The notes: generated by a model from the sequence alone, not told the origin. Counted from the first letter of the stretch, positions 9,501 to 16,474 are shown. The stretch: DNA of 33,403 nucleotides from DASWIG01 sp965371445 (GCA_965371445.1 CBDUYN010000110.1:1-33403), one strand, 5' to 3'. Translations and numbers: made by a program.

Positions 9501-11024
9501 GACGACGACATCGAGCCCCCCGATGGTGGCGGCGAGGACGCCGAGCCGATCGACTCCGACATCGGCGGCGGTGGCGGCGAGCCCCGGGAGGTCTCGAGCG
9601 GTCTGAACGGTGCCACGGGCGACTACCTCCCGCCGCCGCCGAGCTACGACGAGATCGTGGAGAGCGTCGGCGAGCTCGTCCTCCATCCGGCGACCGCACG
9701 GGAACGCCGGTGGATCGCCGAAAGCCGTGCCGACGAGGACGAACGGCTCCCGGTCTACGGCACCGATCCGCGCGACCTGTCCTCCGCCGGCTGGGGCGTC
9801 GTCTTCGCTCCCGGCGTCGGCGAGGACGTTCGCGAAGCTTTGAAGCCGCTCCTCGACCGTCGCCGTGAGGAGGCGGGATCGCTCTTCAAGGTCTACGACT
9901 ACCCGCCGGGGACGTCGAAGGACGACTTCCTCGCCGCTTACGGCGCCGGCTTCGGGCCGGTCAATCCGGAGAAGGTCCCCTATTACGTCCTGCTCGTCGG
10001 CGATCCGCGGGCCCTGCCTTTTCGTTTCCAGTACGAGCTCGACATGCAACACGCGGTGGGCCGGCTCCACTTCGACTCTGCCGAGGAATACGCCCGCTAC
10101 GCCGAGGGCGTCCTGCAGGCGGAAGACGACACGGTGGAGCGTCCCCGGGAAATGGCGTTCTTCGCCGCCGAGAACCCGGACGACGTGGCCACCCGTCGAA
10201 TGTGCCGGGAGCTCATTGAGCCTCTCGCCGCGGCTGTCGCCAGGGAAGGGTGGAAACAGAAGCTCGTCCTGGGAGAGGACGCGACCAAGGAGCGCCTCGG
10301 GAACCTCCTGGGCGGTGCTGAAACACCGGCGCTCCTCTTCACCGCGACCCACGGCATGGGCTTCCCCTATCCGCACAAGCGGCTCCGCTCCGACCAGGGA
10401 GCTTTGCTCTGCCAGGACTGGCGGGGGCCGGAGGCCGAGCCGGGACCGGTGTCGCCGGATCGCTACTTCGCCGCCGCCGACCTGGGCGAGGAGGCCGACA
10501 TCCGGGGCCTGGTGGCGTTCCACTTCGCCTGCTACAGCGCCGGGACGCCTCGTGAGGACAGCTATTACCGGGCCGGCCTGGGGCGTCCGGAGCGCATCGC
10601 GGAGCATCCGTTCGTGTCGCGTCTGGGGCAACGTCTCCTGGGGCATCCCCGGGGAGGCGCGCTCGCCGTGCTCGGACACGTCGACCGCGCGTGGACCACT
10701 TCGTTCTCCTGGACCCGGGGAGAGACGGGCGAGATCGAGGTCTTCGAGAGCACCTTGAAGCCGCTCCTCGACGGCCACCGCATCGGCTTCGCGACGGAAT
10801 ACTTCAATCAACGCTACGCCGGCGTCTCCGTCGTCTTGAGCAACCTTCTGGAGGACCGGGACCGCCGGTTGAGCCCGGAGAGGAGCCGCGTGGAGAGGAT
10901 TTATCGGGCAAACAACGACGCGCGCAACTTCGTCCTCCTGGGCGATCCGGCGATCCGCCTGCTCACCTCTGGACAAAACACTGTCCCCTCGGGGGGAGCA
11001 AGGGGGGGAGACACTGTCGGATGA
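6507..11024 (+). CDS. Lipoprotein with PPC, TPR, CHAT and second C25-like protease domain
   Basis: A type II signal peptide ends in lipobox LLAC (Cys23), so the protein should be exported and lipid-anchored. A PPC-like beta domain (about residues 70-158) is followed by TPRs (about 172-535) and a CHAT caspase-like domain (about 612-992). The CHAT dyad is His851 (FATHG) and Cys900 (LSACQTG), and the domain ends with the usual YHWAPFV. After an acidic Gly-rich linker (about 992-1045) comes a further 450-residue domain with gingipain-like features: LLVGDP, His1282 in FTATHGMGF and Cys1342 in FHFACYSAG, ending LLGDPAIRL. The protein therefore appears to carry two His-Cys protease centres. TPR-CHAT proteins are known to be partner-activated proteases; the lipoprotein form is common in this kind of genome, but the added C25-like domain is unusual. 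The target is unknown. Confidence 0.9.
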   Translation: MTTSTRRLMSSALVVTALGLLACRTPDDPPVQKPNDPIQGETPMTETVLTETVQPLSLTDSGLPVPVERPLTGAETHAYTLTLAAGSYLHVSVDQRGIDVEVRLFAPDAELLTVIDSPTGAHGAEVLTIVTQTAGEHRLEVSAYSGQAPGRYELRLEELRDATDDDRARTAPVLAFHAGERLRRQRTAESRRQALVKYQEALDAWRALEDRTQEAQALYRIGWVHRDLGELEEAGDAYREARRLFHELGERQEEAVMANRLGAVEMGLDELDAAEETFEQALLLLDELERPDVKVSVLFNAGNLHLRRNDAQKALDAYRAALDEARNLDDATAREPREARAHHNVGTVLLYQGRAEDALDELRQALALRRKLGHPGNLASTLIRLGDAYQRLNQPDEALEPLREALALRREGGDARRLAVSLASLGNLHLKTGHLDEAGELYEEALALAREKGRRHDEAVHRVNLGEHRKASGDAAGALALFDEALALFQLTGDRRGEAYARYASAGVLHDQKAYTAACAHLDDAVTIVEELRPRLVEEDLRMAFFATRQGYYELLIDVLAHLAEQVPEPAAGYAAAALEANERRRARVLVETLSTAETDPEPLTARQIPRLLERDSLLLVYSLGEERSFLWTVSRQGPLRSHVLAGRGEIERLALSVYRSWSRTPLASGAPGGDAAERLADALLAPAVEELGTKRLVVVADGALQYLPFAALPDPASPGEPLIGVHEVVYLPSATVLATLRRRVFDREPAPLDVALIADPVFHRDDPRVVGSGVAPSPQASEEPGALTRAAADMGLEGFERLEGTRAEAEAVAALIPEDLRLDAFGFDASRATVLDGGLDRYKVLHFATHGLLNNRRPELSGLVLSLVDEAGNAQDGFLRLHEIYDLDLPAELVVLSACQTGLGAELAGEGLIALPRGFLHAGAPRVVVSLWKVDDESTAELMRRFYTGLFEEGLSPAAALRAAQLSLRQEERWQHPYHWAPFVSQGEWRLEPPRPGDDDIEPPDGGGEDAEPIDSDIGGGGGEPREVSSGLNGATGDYLPPPPSYDEIVESVGELVLHPATARERRWIAESRADEDERLPVYGTDPRDLSSAGWGVVFAPGVGEDVREALKPLLDRRREEAGSLFKVYDYPPGTSKDDFLAAYGAGFGPVNPEKVPYYVLLVGDPRALPFRFQYELDMQHAVGRLHFDSAEEYARYAEGVLQAEDDTVERPREMAFFAAENPDDVATRRMCRELIEPLAAAVAREGWKQKLVLGEDATKERLGNLLGGAETPALLFTATHGMGFPYPHKRLRSDQGALLCQDWRGPEAEPGPVSPDRYFAAADLGEEADIRGLVAFHFACYSAGTPREDSYYRAGLGRPERIAEHPFVSRLGQRLLGHPRGGALAVLGHVDRAWTTSFSWTRGETGEIEVFESTLKPLLDGHRIGFATEYFNQRYAGVSVVLSNLLEDRDRRLSPERSRVERIYRANNDARNFVLLGDPAIRLLTSGQNTVPSGGARGGDTVG
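10983..11018. repeat. G-rich dispersed element, copy 1
   Basis: The sequence CCCCTCGGGGGGAGCAAGGGGGG spans the end of the CHAT gene. It is bracketed by ACACTGTC at 10978-10985 and 11011-11018, an 8-bp direct repeat. It resembles the stretch at 11780-11807 and the reverse complement of 22165-22194, with shared pattern CCCCTYGGGGGG followed by a short spacer and a G run. In frame it adds a Gly-rich tail to the protein. Confidence 0.55.
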
Positions 11025-11088
11025 GACGACGGTGGGGAGTTTTCGCTCTGTTTTACGCTTCCAAGGATGAGAACAGAAGGGAGGCACC

Positions 11089-11658
11089 ATGGACGAGACA
11101 CAAACCGGCCTCGACGAGCTCCTGAAACGCTGCCGGGACGACCCGGACGCGCTCGACGAGCTCCTGCCTCGCGTCGTCGAGGAGATTCGCGCCCTGGCCC
11201 GCAAGACGATGGCGGGCGAGAGCCCCGGCCACACCCTGGAGACCCTGGCTCTCGTCAACGAGGTCTACTTGAAGCTGGCCCACCGTCCTTCGCTCGGCTG
11301 GAACGACCGCACCCACCTACTGCGCGACCTGGCCGAGACGATGCGGCGCATCCTGCGCGACCATGCCCGGCGCAAGAAGGCGGGAAGGCGAGGCGGCGGC
11401 GCCGCGAAGCTCTCGCTCGACGAGATGAAGCTGCCGGTCTCCGAGCCGCCACCCTACCTCGAGGAGCTTGAGGTAGCCCTCGAAGAGCTGCGCAGTGCCG
11501 ACCGCGACAAGTACGACGTCGTCCTGCTACGCTTCTTCATGGGTTTGACCGAGAAAGAGATCGCGGCAGAGCTCGGTATCGCGATCAACACGGTCCAGCG
11601 GCGCTGGCAAGCCGCCCGCATGTGGCTTTACGGCCAGCTCCGCCAGGACGCGGCTTGA
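11089..11658 (+). CDS. ECF sigma factor, TIGR02999-like
   Basis: The 189-aa protein has an ECF sigma-70 layout. A region 2-like helix set (ALVNEVYLKLAHR, then DLAETMRRILRDHARRKKA) is followed by a C-terminal region 4 helix-turn-helix (LTEKEIAAELGIAINTVQRRW). The GESPGHTLETLALVNEVYLKL-type N-terminal half is characteristic of the acidobacterial/planctomycete sigma group TIGR02999 (Sigma70_ECF), which typically sits next to a Ser/Thr kinase, as here. A strong Shine-Dalgarno (AGGGAGG) precedes the ATG by 4-5 bases. No separate anti-sigma gene is seen, so the downstream kinase is the natural candidate controller; that is inference from family behaviour. The 64-bp gap upstream may hold its own promoter. 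Confidence 0.93.
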   Translation: MDETQTGLDELLKRCRDDPDALDELLPRVVEEIRALARKTMAGESPGHTLETLALVNEVYLKLAHRPSLGWNDRTHLLRDLAETMRRILRDHARRKKAGRRGGGAAKLSLDEMKLPVSEPPPYLEELEVALEELRSADRDKYDVVLLRFFMGLTEKEIAAELGIAINTVQRRWQAARMWLYGQLRQDAA

Positions 11659-11681
11659 GGGGAGGCATCGCGGGAAAGGGC

Positions 11682-13988
11682 GTGGGCGACGAATTCCAGA
11701 AAGAGCTCCTCGGGCTCCTCGAAGAGGCGCTGGCGCTCGACGTCAAAGAACGTAGCGCTTTTCTCGACGAGCGCTGCGGCCCCCTTGGGGGGGATCGGGG
11801 GGGGGAACGCAGCCGCGGTCGTGCGCGGCTACGCCGGGAAGTCGAACGCTTCCTCGCCGCCGAGGGCGCCGAGGACTTCATGGAGGCGCCGGCCTTCAGC
11901 GTCGATCCGAACGTCGGCCGCACGATCGGCCCCTACGAGCTCGTCCGCCGGCTCGACCGCGGCGGCATGGGGGCCGTGTACCTGGCGCGTCGCCGGGAGC
12001 CGGAGAAGAAAGTCGTCCTGAAGCTCGTCCAACAGGGCCTCGACCATCCGGAGATCCTCCGGCGGTTCCTGAACGAGCGCGAGATTCTGGCGCAGCTCGT
12101 CCATCCCCACATCGCCACCCTCCTCGACGGCGGCGCCACTGACGAGGGCGAGCCCTACTTCGTGATGGACTACATCGAGGGCGAACCCATCGACCGCTAC
12201 TGCGACGAGAGAAGGCTCCCCGGAAGCGAACGGTTACGGCTCTTCCTGAAAGTCTGCGGCGCCGTCGCCTTCGCTCACCAACACCTGGTGGTCCACCGCG
12301 ACCTCAAGCCCGACAACATTCTGGTCACTCAGGGCGGCGAGCCGAAGCTGCTCGACTTCGGCATCGCCAAGCTCCTCGACGACAGCCTCGCCCGATCCGG
12401 CTTGACCGAGGCGGGCCGGGCGCCCATGACGCGGCTCTACGCGAGCCCCGAGCAGATCCGCGGCGACACCGTCGCCACCCCGAGCGACGTCTATTCGCTC
12501 GGCGTCGTCCTTTACAAGCTCCTTGCCGGCTCCTGCCCCTACCGCTTCCAGACCGCCGAAGAGCTGAACGAGGCGATCTGTATGCGGGAGCCCGTCGGTC
12601 CGAGGCCGTCCCGGGATCCCGACTCGATCGTCTTGAAGGCGCTGCGCAAGGAGCCCGAGCGACGCTACGGCTCGGTGGACGAGCTCGCGAAAGACATCCG
12701 GCGTCATCTCGAGGGTTGGCCGGTCGAGGCCCGGGAAGACGACTTCGTCTATCAGTCGCGGAAGTTCCTTCGTCGGCACAAGCTGGCGTTCGGGATTCTG
12801 TTCCTGATCCTAGGCTTCGGTTTTTTTTCAGGCTTCCTGTGGCAAGAGGCGGTGCGGGAGCGCGAGCAGGCCGAGCATGAGCGCCAGCGTTCCGAAGCGG
12901 CGATCGACTTCCTCAAGTACCTGTTCCGCGACGCCGATCCCGACGCCTCGGAAGGTGAGGAGCTGACGGCCCAGGAGCTGCTCGACCGTGCCAAGGAAAG
13001 GCTCTTTGCCGAGCTCGACGGCGATCCTGAGATGCAGATCGGGCTCGCCGGCGCGCTCGCCGAAATCTACCGCAACCTCGGCGCTTTCGACGACTCGCGC
13101 CAGCTTATGAAAGAGGCCGTGCAACTGGCGCGAAGTCACTACGCTAAAGACCACACCGAGCTTGCCAAGAGAATCGCCAACCTCGGAGTCTTGCTTTACG
13201 ACCACGGCGATTACAAGGACGCCGAAGGGCTCTTCCGCGAAGCCCTCGCCATCCAGCACCGCCTGCGCATGGACGTAACCTACAGCTTCCGGATGACGGA
13301 CAACCTGGCGTCGGTCCTGATGCTCCAGGGTGAATTCGAGGAAGCCGAAAAGCTTTACCTCACCGTCTTTGAAGAACGCAAGAAACGCTACGGCAAGGAC
13401 GACAAGGACGTCGGCACGAGCCTGCGGAGCCTCGGGACGCTCGAGTACACCCGCGGCGAGCCCGAGCGGGCGGAGGTCCATTTGCGCGAGGCGCTCCGGA
13501 TCCGTCGCCTACACTATGGGGACGAGCACACCCGGGTGGCCGCGGTCCTCGACCTGCTGGGCCGGGTCGTCGCGGCCCAAGGCCGCCGCGAGGAGGCGCG
13601 GACGCTCTACGACGAAGCGCTTCGAATCCGCCGCCGGCGCTACGGCGAAAACGACCATCGCGTCGCCACGACGAAAAAGAACCTCTCGATACTTCTCGCC
13701 GCCGACGATCCCGCCGCCGCTGAAGTTCTGGCCCGCGAAGCGCTCGACGTGCTGCGTCGCTTAAAGCCCGGCAGCTGGGAGGTCGCCGACGCCGAAAGCG
13801 TCCTCGGGGCTTGTCTCCTCGCCCTTGGCCGCTACGGCGAAGCGGAACCCTACCTCGTCGAAAGCCACGTCGTCCTGACGGCGATCCGGGGCGAAGAGGC
13901 CGTCTACAGCCGCGACGCCCTGGACCGCGTCAGAAAACTTTACGAGTTGTGGGGAAAGCCGGAGAAGCTCACCAACGCGAAGCGGTGA
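11682..13988 (+). CDS. Transmembrane Ser/Thr kinase with C-terminal TPRs
   Basis: An N-terminal helical leader (ELLGLLEEALALDVKERSAFLDERCG) precedes a Hanks-type kinase domain. ATP lysine K114 (VVLK), catalytic D207 (HRDLKPDN), DFG D225 and the SPEQ segment are all present. One transmembrane helix (about residues 367-388, LAFGILFLILGFGFFSGFL) is followed by a tetratricopeptide array (about 415-768) of the kinesin-light-chain-like type, so the TPRs should lie outside the cytoplasm. GTG 11682 is chosen because the product then begins like other members of the family; in-frame upstream starts, including TTG 11655 overlapping the sigma stop, are possible. A G-rich repeat element is embedded in frame just after ERCG. 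The gene directly follows the sigma gene and likely phosphorylates it or a partner. It converges with and overlaps the next gene by 20 bp. Confidence 0.92.
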   Translation: MGDEFQKELLGLLEEALALDVKERSAFLDERCGPLGGDRGGERSRGRARLRREVERFLAAEGAEDFMEAPAFSVDPNVGRTIGPYELVRRLDRGGMGAVYLARRREPEKKVVLKLVQQGLDHPEILRRFLNEREILAQLVHPHIATLLDGGATDEGEPYFVMDYIEGEPIDRYCDERRLPGSERLRLFLKVCGAVAFAHQHLVVHRDLKPDNILVTQGGEPKLLDFGIAKLLDDSLARSGLTEAGRAPMTRLYASPEQIRGDTVATPSDVYSLGVVLYKLLAGSCPYRFQTAEELNEAICMREPVGPRPSRDPDSIVLKALRKEPERRYGSVDELAKDIRRHLEGWPVEAREDDFVYQSRKFLRRHKLAFGILFLILGFGFFSGFLWQEAVREREQAEHERQRSEAAIDFLKYLFRDADPDASEGEELTAQELLDRAKERLFAELDGDPEMQIGLAGALAEIYRNLGAFDDSRQLMKEAVQLARSHYAKDHTELAKRIANLGVLLYDHGDYKDAEGLFREALAIQHRLRMDVTYSFRMTDNLASVLMLQGEFEEAEKLYLTVFEERKKRYGKDDKDVGTSLRSLGTLEYTRGEPERAEVHLREALRIRRLHYGDEHTRVAAVLDLLGRVVAAQGRREEARTLYDEALRIRRRRYGENDHRVATTKKNLSILLAADDPAAAEVLAREALDVLRRLKPGSWEVADAESVLGACLLALGRYGEAEPYLVESHVVLTAIRGEEAVYSRDALDRVRKLYELWGKPEKLTNAKR
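11780..11807. repeat. G-rich dispersed element, copy 2 (inside kinase gene)
   Basis: CCCCCTTGGGGGGG, then ATC, then a run of nine G lies within the kinase coding frame. It sits between the conserved LDERCG and LRREVERFL segments, which are normally separated by only a few residues. The extra residues (PLGGDRGGERSRGRAR) look like an in-frame insertion. It matches the pattern of the elements near 10983 and 22165. A homopolymer sequencing error is the main alternative. Confidence 0.5.
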
Positions 13989-14538
13989 CCCTCAACACGT
14001 AAGGCGCCCCAACGCCGCCGCGATCCTCCACCCGCACGAAATACGAGCCGGGCACCAGGTCCTCGACGATACGAAAGTTGGCCCCTTCGCCCACGTCGTC
14101 GGCTGCAAGGCGCCGGCCGTCACCGTCGTAGAGGCCAACGACCGTGTCGGCCTCGCCGAGCGCCTCGACGGCAAGCGTCCACGACGTCTCTTGGGACGAA
14201 CCGTCGAGGACCAGCTGAAAGGAATCGTCGCTCACCCGCATGGCGCAGAGGAGACGGTCACCGCGGTCGTCGGCCGCGGCCTTCCGGCACAGCTCCCACA
14301 GGCTGCTCGGACGCGCCGTGTCGGGATCGATCGTGATCTCGTCGGGATCGATTTCGATGACCTCCTCGTCGGGATCGCCCTTGAAAGCGAACGCCGGTCC
14401 CGGGACCGAGATCTCCACTCGGACGATTTCAGCCTCCGGAACCTCCACGGCGTAAACGGCCTCGCTTGCGCCTCCTGAGCGCGGAGTCGCGAGCAAGGCA
14501 AGGAAGAGAACGGATCCTGTGAGCTTTGAAACGGACAT
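13969..14538 (-). CDS. Secreted PPC-domain protein
   Basis: The 189-aa protein starts with a signal peptide (SKLTGSVLFLALLATPRSGGA). An acidic Asp/Glu/Ile-rich stretch follows (DPDEEVIEIDPDEITIDPD). The C-terminal PPC (pre-peptidase C-terminal)-like beta domain has the typical ending LVPGSYFVRVEDRGGVGAPYVLRV. It contains no catalytic domain, so it is a stand-alone PPC module, perhaps a binding or stabilising partner for exported proteins such as the PPC-bearing lipoprotein nearby. That link is speculative. A very strong Shine-Dalgarno (AAGGAGGAACT) precedes the ATG. Its 3' end overlaps the convergent kinase gene. Confidence 0.8.
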   Translation of the reverse strand: MSVSKLTGSVLFLALLATPRSGGASEAVYAVEVPEAEIVRVEISVPGPAFAFKGDPDEEVIEIDPDEITIDPDTARPSSLWELCRKAAADDRGDRLLCAMRVSDDSFQLVLDGSSQETSWTLAVEALGEADTVVGLYDGDGRRLAADDVGEGANFRIVEDLVPGSYFVRVEDRGGVGAPYVLRVTASRW

Positions 14539-14551
14539 AGTTCCTCCTTCT

Positions 14552-14571
14552 CCGGATCGGTTCCGATCCGG
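14552..14571. promoter_or_regulatory. Perfect inverted repeat upstream of PPC gene
   Basis: CGGATCGG TT CCGATCCG (14553-14570), extended by one C-G pair on each side, is a perfect palindrome with a 2-nt centre. It lies 13 bases before the minus-strand start at 14538, next to the Shine-Dalgarno. It could be an operator or a leader hairpin that restricts ribosome access. Confidence 0.5.
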
Positions 14572-14600
14572 GAATTCATGTGTACGTTCGTTGTCAGCTG

Positions 14601-14703
14601 CTCCGGCTACGAGCTCTCTTGAGAGACGAAGCCGGAGGACTCAGGATCGACCGGTCGGTCCGGGAAGCGAGGCTGGCCGGTCCTCGCTCCCTTCATGAGG
14701 GAG
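14601..14703. other. Hairpin cluster between moaC and the PPC gene
   Basis: Three inverted repeats follow each other. CTCCGGCT/AGCCGGAG spans 14601-14637 and has an inner CTCTC-TT-GAGAG stem. GCGAGG/CCTCGC spans 14667-14687, and CTCCCT/AGGGAG spans 14687-14703. None has a convincing T tract on the minus strand. They may serve as factor-dependent terminator or 3'-end stabilising structures for moaC. Confidence 0.4.
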
Positions 14704-14737
14704 TAACGAGGCGGATGGTGGGAATGGTCAGATCGCC

Positions 14738-15211
14738 TCAGGATTTTCGGCGATACTCGCCGCTACGCCCGCCGCTTTTGTGGTCGAGCTTCAGATCGGT
14801 GATGGCCGCCCCGCGCTCGACGGCCTTGACCATGTCGTAGAGCGCGACGGCGGCGCTCGCGCATGCCACCATGGCCTCGATCTCCGCTCCGGTACGGGCC
14901 GTGACGACGACCTCGGAGCGGATCTCGACGCCGCCCGGGGCGGGGTGGATCTCGATCTCGACGTGCTCCAGGTTCAAGGTGTGGGCGAGCGGGACGAGCT
15001 CGTCGACCCGCTTGGCGGCCTGGATACCGGCGAGCCTGGCGACGGTGACGGCGTCGCCCTTGGGCATCTCGGCGAGCCGCGCGACCGTCTCTTCCGAGAG
15101 CAGGACGCGGCACGAGGCACCCGCCGTGCGGCGGGTCACCGGCTTGTCCGAGACGTCGACCATGCGCGCCCGGCCCTCGCCGTCGAGGTGAGAGAAGTTG
15201 GATTCCGCCAT
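14738..15211 (-). CDS. moaC: Cyclic pyranopterin monophosphate synthase MoaC
   Basis: MoaC turns the GTP-derived 3',8-cyclo intermediate made by MoaA into cyclic pyranopterin monophosphate, an early step in molybdenum cofactor synthesis. The 157-aa length and the order of motifs fit the family: SHLDGEG, MVDVSDK, KGDAVTVARLAGIQAAKR, TGAEIEA, YDMVKAVE and KSGGRSG. Numbering matches E. coli MoaC at K51 and H77; the two acidic residues are E110 and E112, and D126 and K129 follow. The usual PLCH is PLAH here (Ala76), and the normal GVEMEALT segment is AEIEAMVA. No other moa gene is present in the window. It is divergent from the glycosyltransferase with a 66-bp gap. Confidence 0.95.
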   Translation of the reverse strand: MAESNFSHLDGEGRARMVDVSDKPVTRRTAGASCRVLLSEETVARLAEMPKGDAVTVARLAGIQAAKRVDELVPLAHTLNLEHVEIEIHPAPGGVEIRSEVVVTARTGAEIEAMVACASAAVALYDMVKAVERGAAITDLKLDHKSGGRSGEYRRKS

Positions 15212-15212
15212 C

Positions 15213-15240
15213 GATCACTGTCTCCTGAGATCACAGTCTC
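15213..15240. repeat. Direct repeat in the moaC/glycosyltransferase gap
   Basis: GATCACTGTCTC (15213-15224) and GATCACAGTCTC (15229-15240) match at 11 of 12 positions with 16-bp start-to-start spacing. They lie in the short divergent intergenic region, directly before the moaC start. Tandem sites at about one and a half helical turns could bind a regulator. No regulator is identified. Confidence 0.4.
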
Positions 15241-15277
15241 TAAGGTATGCTCGCTTCGTTTTCCTACACGATACGCC

Positions 15278-15949
15278 ATGCGGCTCGCCATCGTCATCCC
15301 AACGCTCAACGAAGAGCGGACCCTCGGCCTCTCGCTCCCGCGGGCGAAAGCGGCGGCCGAGGAGGTCGTCCTCTCCGACGGCGGCTCCGAGGACCGTACC
15401 GTGGAGCTCGGCCGTAGCCTCGGCGCCCGGGTGGTCCTGGGCTCGCCCGGCCGCGGCGTGCAGCTCAACCGCGGCGTCCGGGCCGCCCGGAGCGACGTCC
15501 TGCTCTTCCTCCACTCCGACACGCTTCTGCCCGAAGGTGCCCGCCACCTCGTCGAATCGGCGGTCGCGGACGGTGCGGTGGGAGGTGGCTTCCAGATCGT
15601 CTACGACGACGAGCGGCCGATCCTGCGGCTCGCGAACCGCCTGATCAACCTGCGCTCGCGGCTGACGGGCTGCCCGCTGGGGGACCAGGCACAGTTTGCG
15701 ACCCGCGCTGCCTGGGAGGCCCTGGGAGGGTTCAACGACTACCCGATCCTGGAGGACCTCGACTTCATCCGCCGCCTGAAGCGTCACGGCCGGACGGTGA
15801 TCCTCGACGAGCCGGTGGTCACCTCGGCGCGCCGGATCCTCGGTCAGGGCGTCGTCCGCGGCACGGTGACCAACTACCTGATCTGGGCCCTCTACTTCGC
15901 CGGCATGAAGCCCCATCGCCTCGCCCGGCTCTACCGCCACATCCGTTGA
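15278..15949 (+). CDS. Family 2 glycosyltransferase, TIGR04283-like
   Basis: A 223-aa GT-A glycosyltransferase beginning MRLAIVIPTLNEE. It has the family 2 nucleotide-sugar motifs: LSDGGSEDRT, the DXD-like LFLHSDT, and an acidic ILEDLDF motif near the acceptor site. The combination GRGVQLNRG, LRSRLTG, PLGDQAQF and RRLKRHGR, with a C-terminal LARLYRHIR, fits the TIGR04283 group of short transferases. Some members are linked to arsenosugar biosynthesis, but no arsenic genes lie nearby, so the substrate is undetermined. ATG 15278 is chosen because the conserved beta strand begins there. It is divergent from moaC, and a hairpin follows the stop. Confidence 0.88.
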   Translation: MRLAIVIPTLNEERTLGLSLPRAKAAAEEVVLSDGGSEDRTVELGRSLGARVVLGSPGRGVQLNRGVRAARSDVLLFLHSDTLLPEGARHLVESAVADGAVGGGFQIVYDDERPILRLANRLINLRSRLTGCPLGDQAQFATRAAWEALGGFNDYPILEDLDFIRRLKRHGRTVILDEPVVTSARRILGQGVVRGTVTNYLIWALYFAGMKPHRLARLYRHIR

Positions 15950-15960
15950 CCCGGGCCCGG

Positions 15961-15997
15961 AAAAGAAAAAGCTCCGCAGGCGCTGGGCCGCGGAGCC
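15961..15997 (-). terminator. Rho-independent terminator of the HU gene
   Basis: On the minus strand GCTCCGC/GCGGAGC (7 bp, 15971-15977 with 15990-15996) is followed by TTTTTCTTTT. It lies about 30 bases past the HU stop. In the other direction it lies 21 bases after the glycosyltransferase stop and may act as a weak terminator there too. Confidence 0.85.
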
Positions 15998-16024
15998 TTT
16001 CAGAGCGTGCAGGCGTTCGAGCCG

Positions 16025-16306
16025 CTACGAGTTGACGGACTCCTTCAAGCCCTTGCCGGGGCGGAACCGCACGTTCTTGCGTGCCGCAATGGTCATGGGC
16101 TGGTTGGTCTTCGGGTTGCGGCCCTGCCGCTCCGCGCTCTCGGTGACCACGAAGGTCCCGAAGCCCGGAAGCTGGACGCGCTCGCCCTGGGCCAGCTGGT
16201 CACTGAGGTAGCCGAGGACGGCGTCGAGGGCCTCACCGGCCTGCTTCTTGGTGATCCCTTCTACACTGGATGCTACGTGATCGACGATATCGGCTTTGCC
16301 TGCCAT
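16025..16306 (-). CDS. HU-family DNA-binding protein
   Basis: The 93-aa protein shows the full HU/IHF pattern: an N-terminal helical dimerisation region (KADIVDHVASSVEGITKKQA), the turn GERVQLPGFGTFVV, and the DNA-binding beta arm with GRNPKTNQPMTI followed by the conserved RKNVRFRPGKGLKESV. It bends and compacts DNA as a dimer. ATG 16306 is preferred over the adjacent in-frame GTG at 16309 because it sits at good distance from AAGGAGG. It has a recognisable promoter, a leader of about 130 nt and a strong terminator, so it is transcribed alone. Whether it is HU or an IHF-like paralogue cannot be settled here. Confidence 0.96.
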   Translation of the reverse strand: MAGKADIVDHVASSVEGITKKQAGEALDAVLGYLSDQLAQGERVQLPGFGTFVVTESAERQGRNPKTNQPMTIAARKNVRFRPGKGLKESVNS

Positions 16307-16445
16307 CACTCCTCCTTGTTACCTGATTCGGTTTGAGCGACCTCGAAGACAGGAGCGAGTCTTGGCCTAGGGCCGCTCTGGGGTCCCGGTTTTGCGTAAG
16401 GCCGCGGATGGATTTACGTGCTAAGCCACTGTGGCCGCTAGCGGG

Positions 16446-16474
16446 AAAATACGGCATCCGCCCCGGCCTGTCAA
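16446..16474 (-). promoter_or_regulatory. Sigma-70 promoter of the HU gene
   Basis: On the minus strand TTGACA (16469-16474) and TATTTT (16446-16451) are separated by exactly 17 bp. The -35 box is perfect and the -10 box matches four of six. Transcription would begin near 16439, leaving a leader of about 130 nt before the HU ATG. Confidence 0.75.

Noticed and set aside
6507..11024. Type III-E CRISPR (TPR-CHAT, Craspase) component
   Set aside because: The protein has a lipobox and so should be exported; there is no Cas7-11-like gene or repeat array nearby.
8763..11258. Long minus-strand open frame of about 830 codons opposite the CHAT lipoprotein
   Set aside because: It is an antisense shadow of a GC-rich gene. 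It lacks domains and is Arg/Val/Glu-rich, while the plus-strand frame carries clear motifs throughout.
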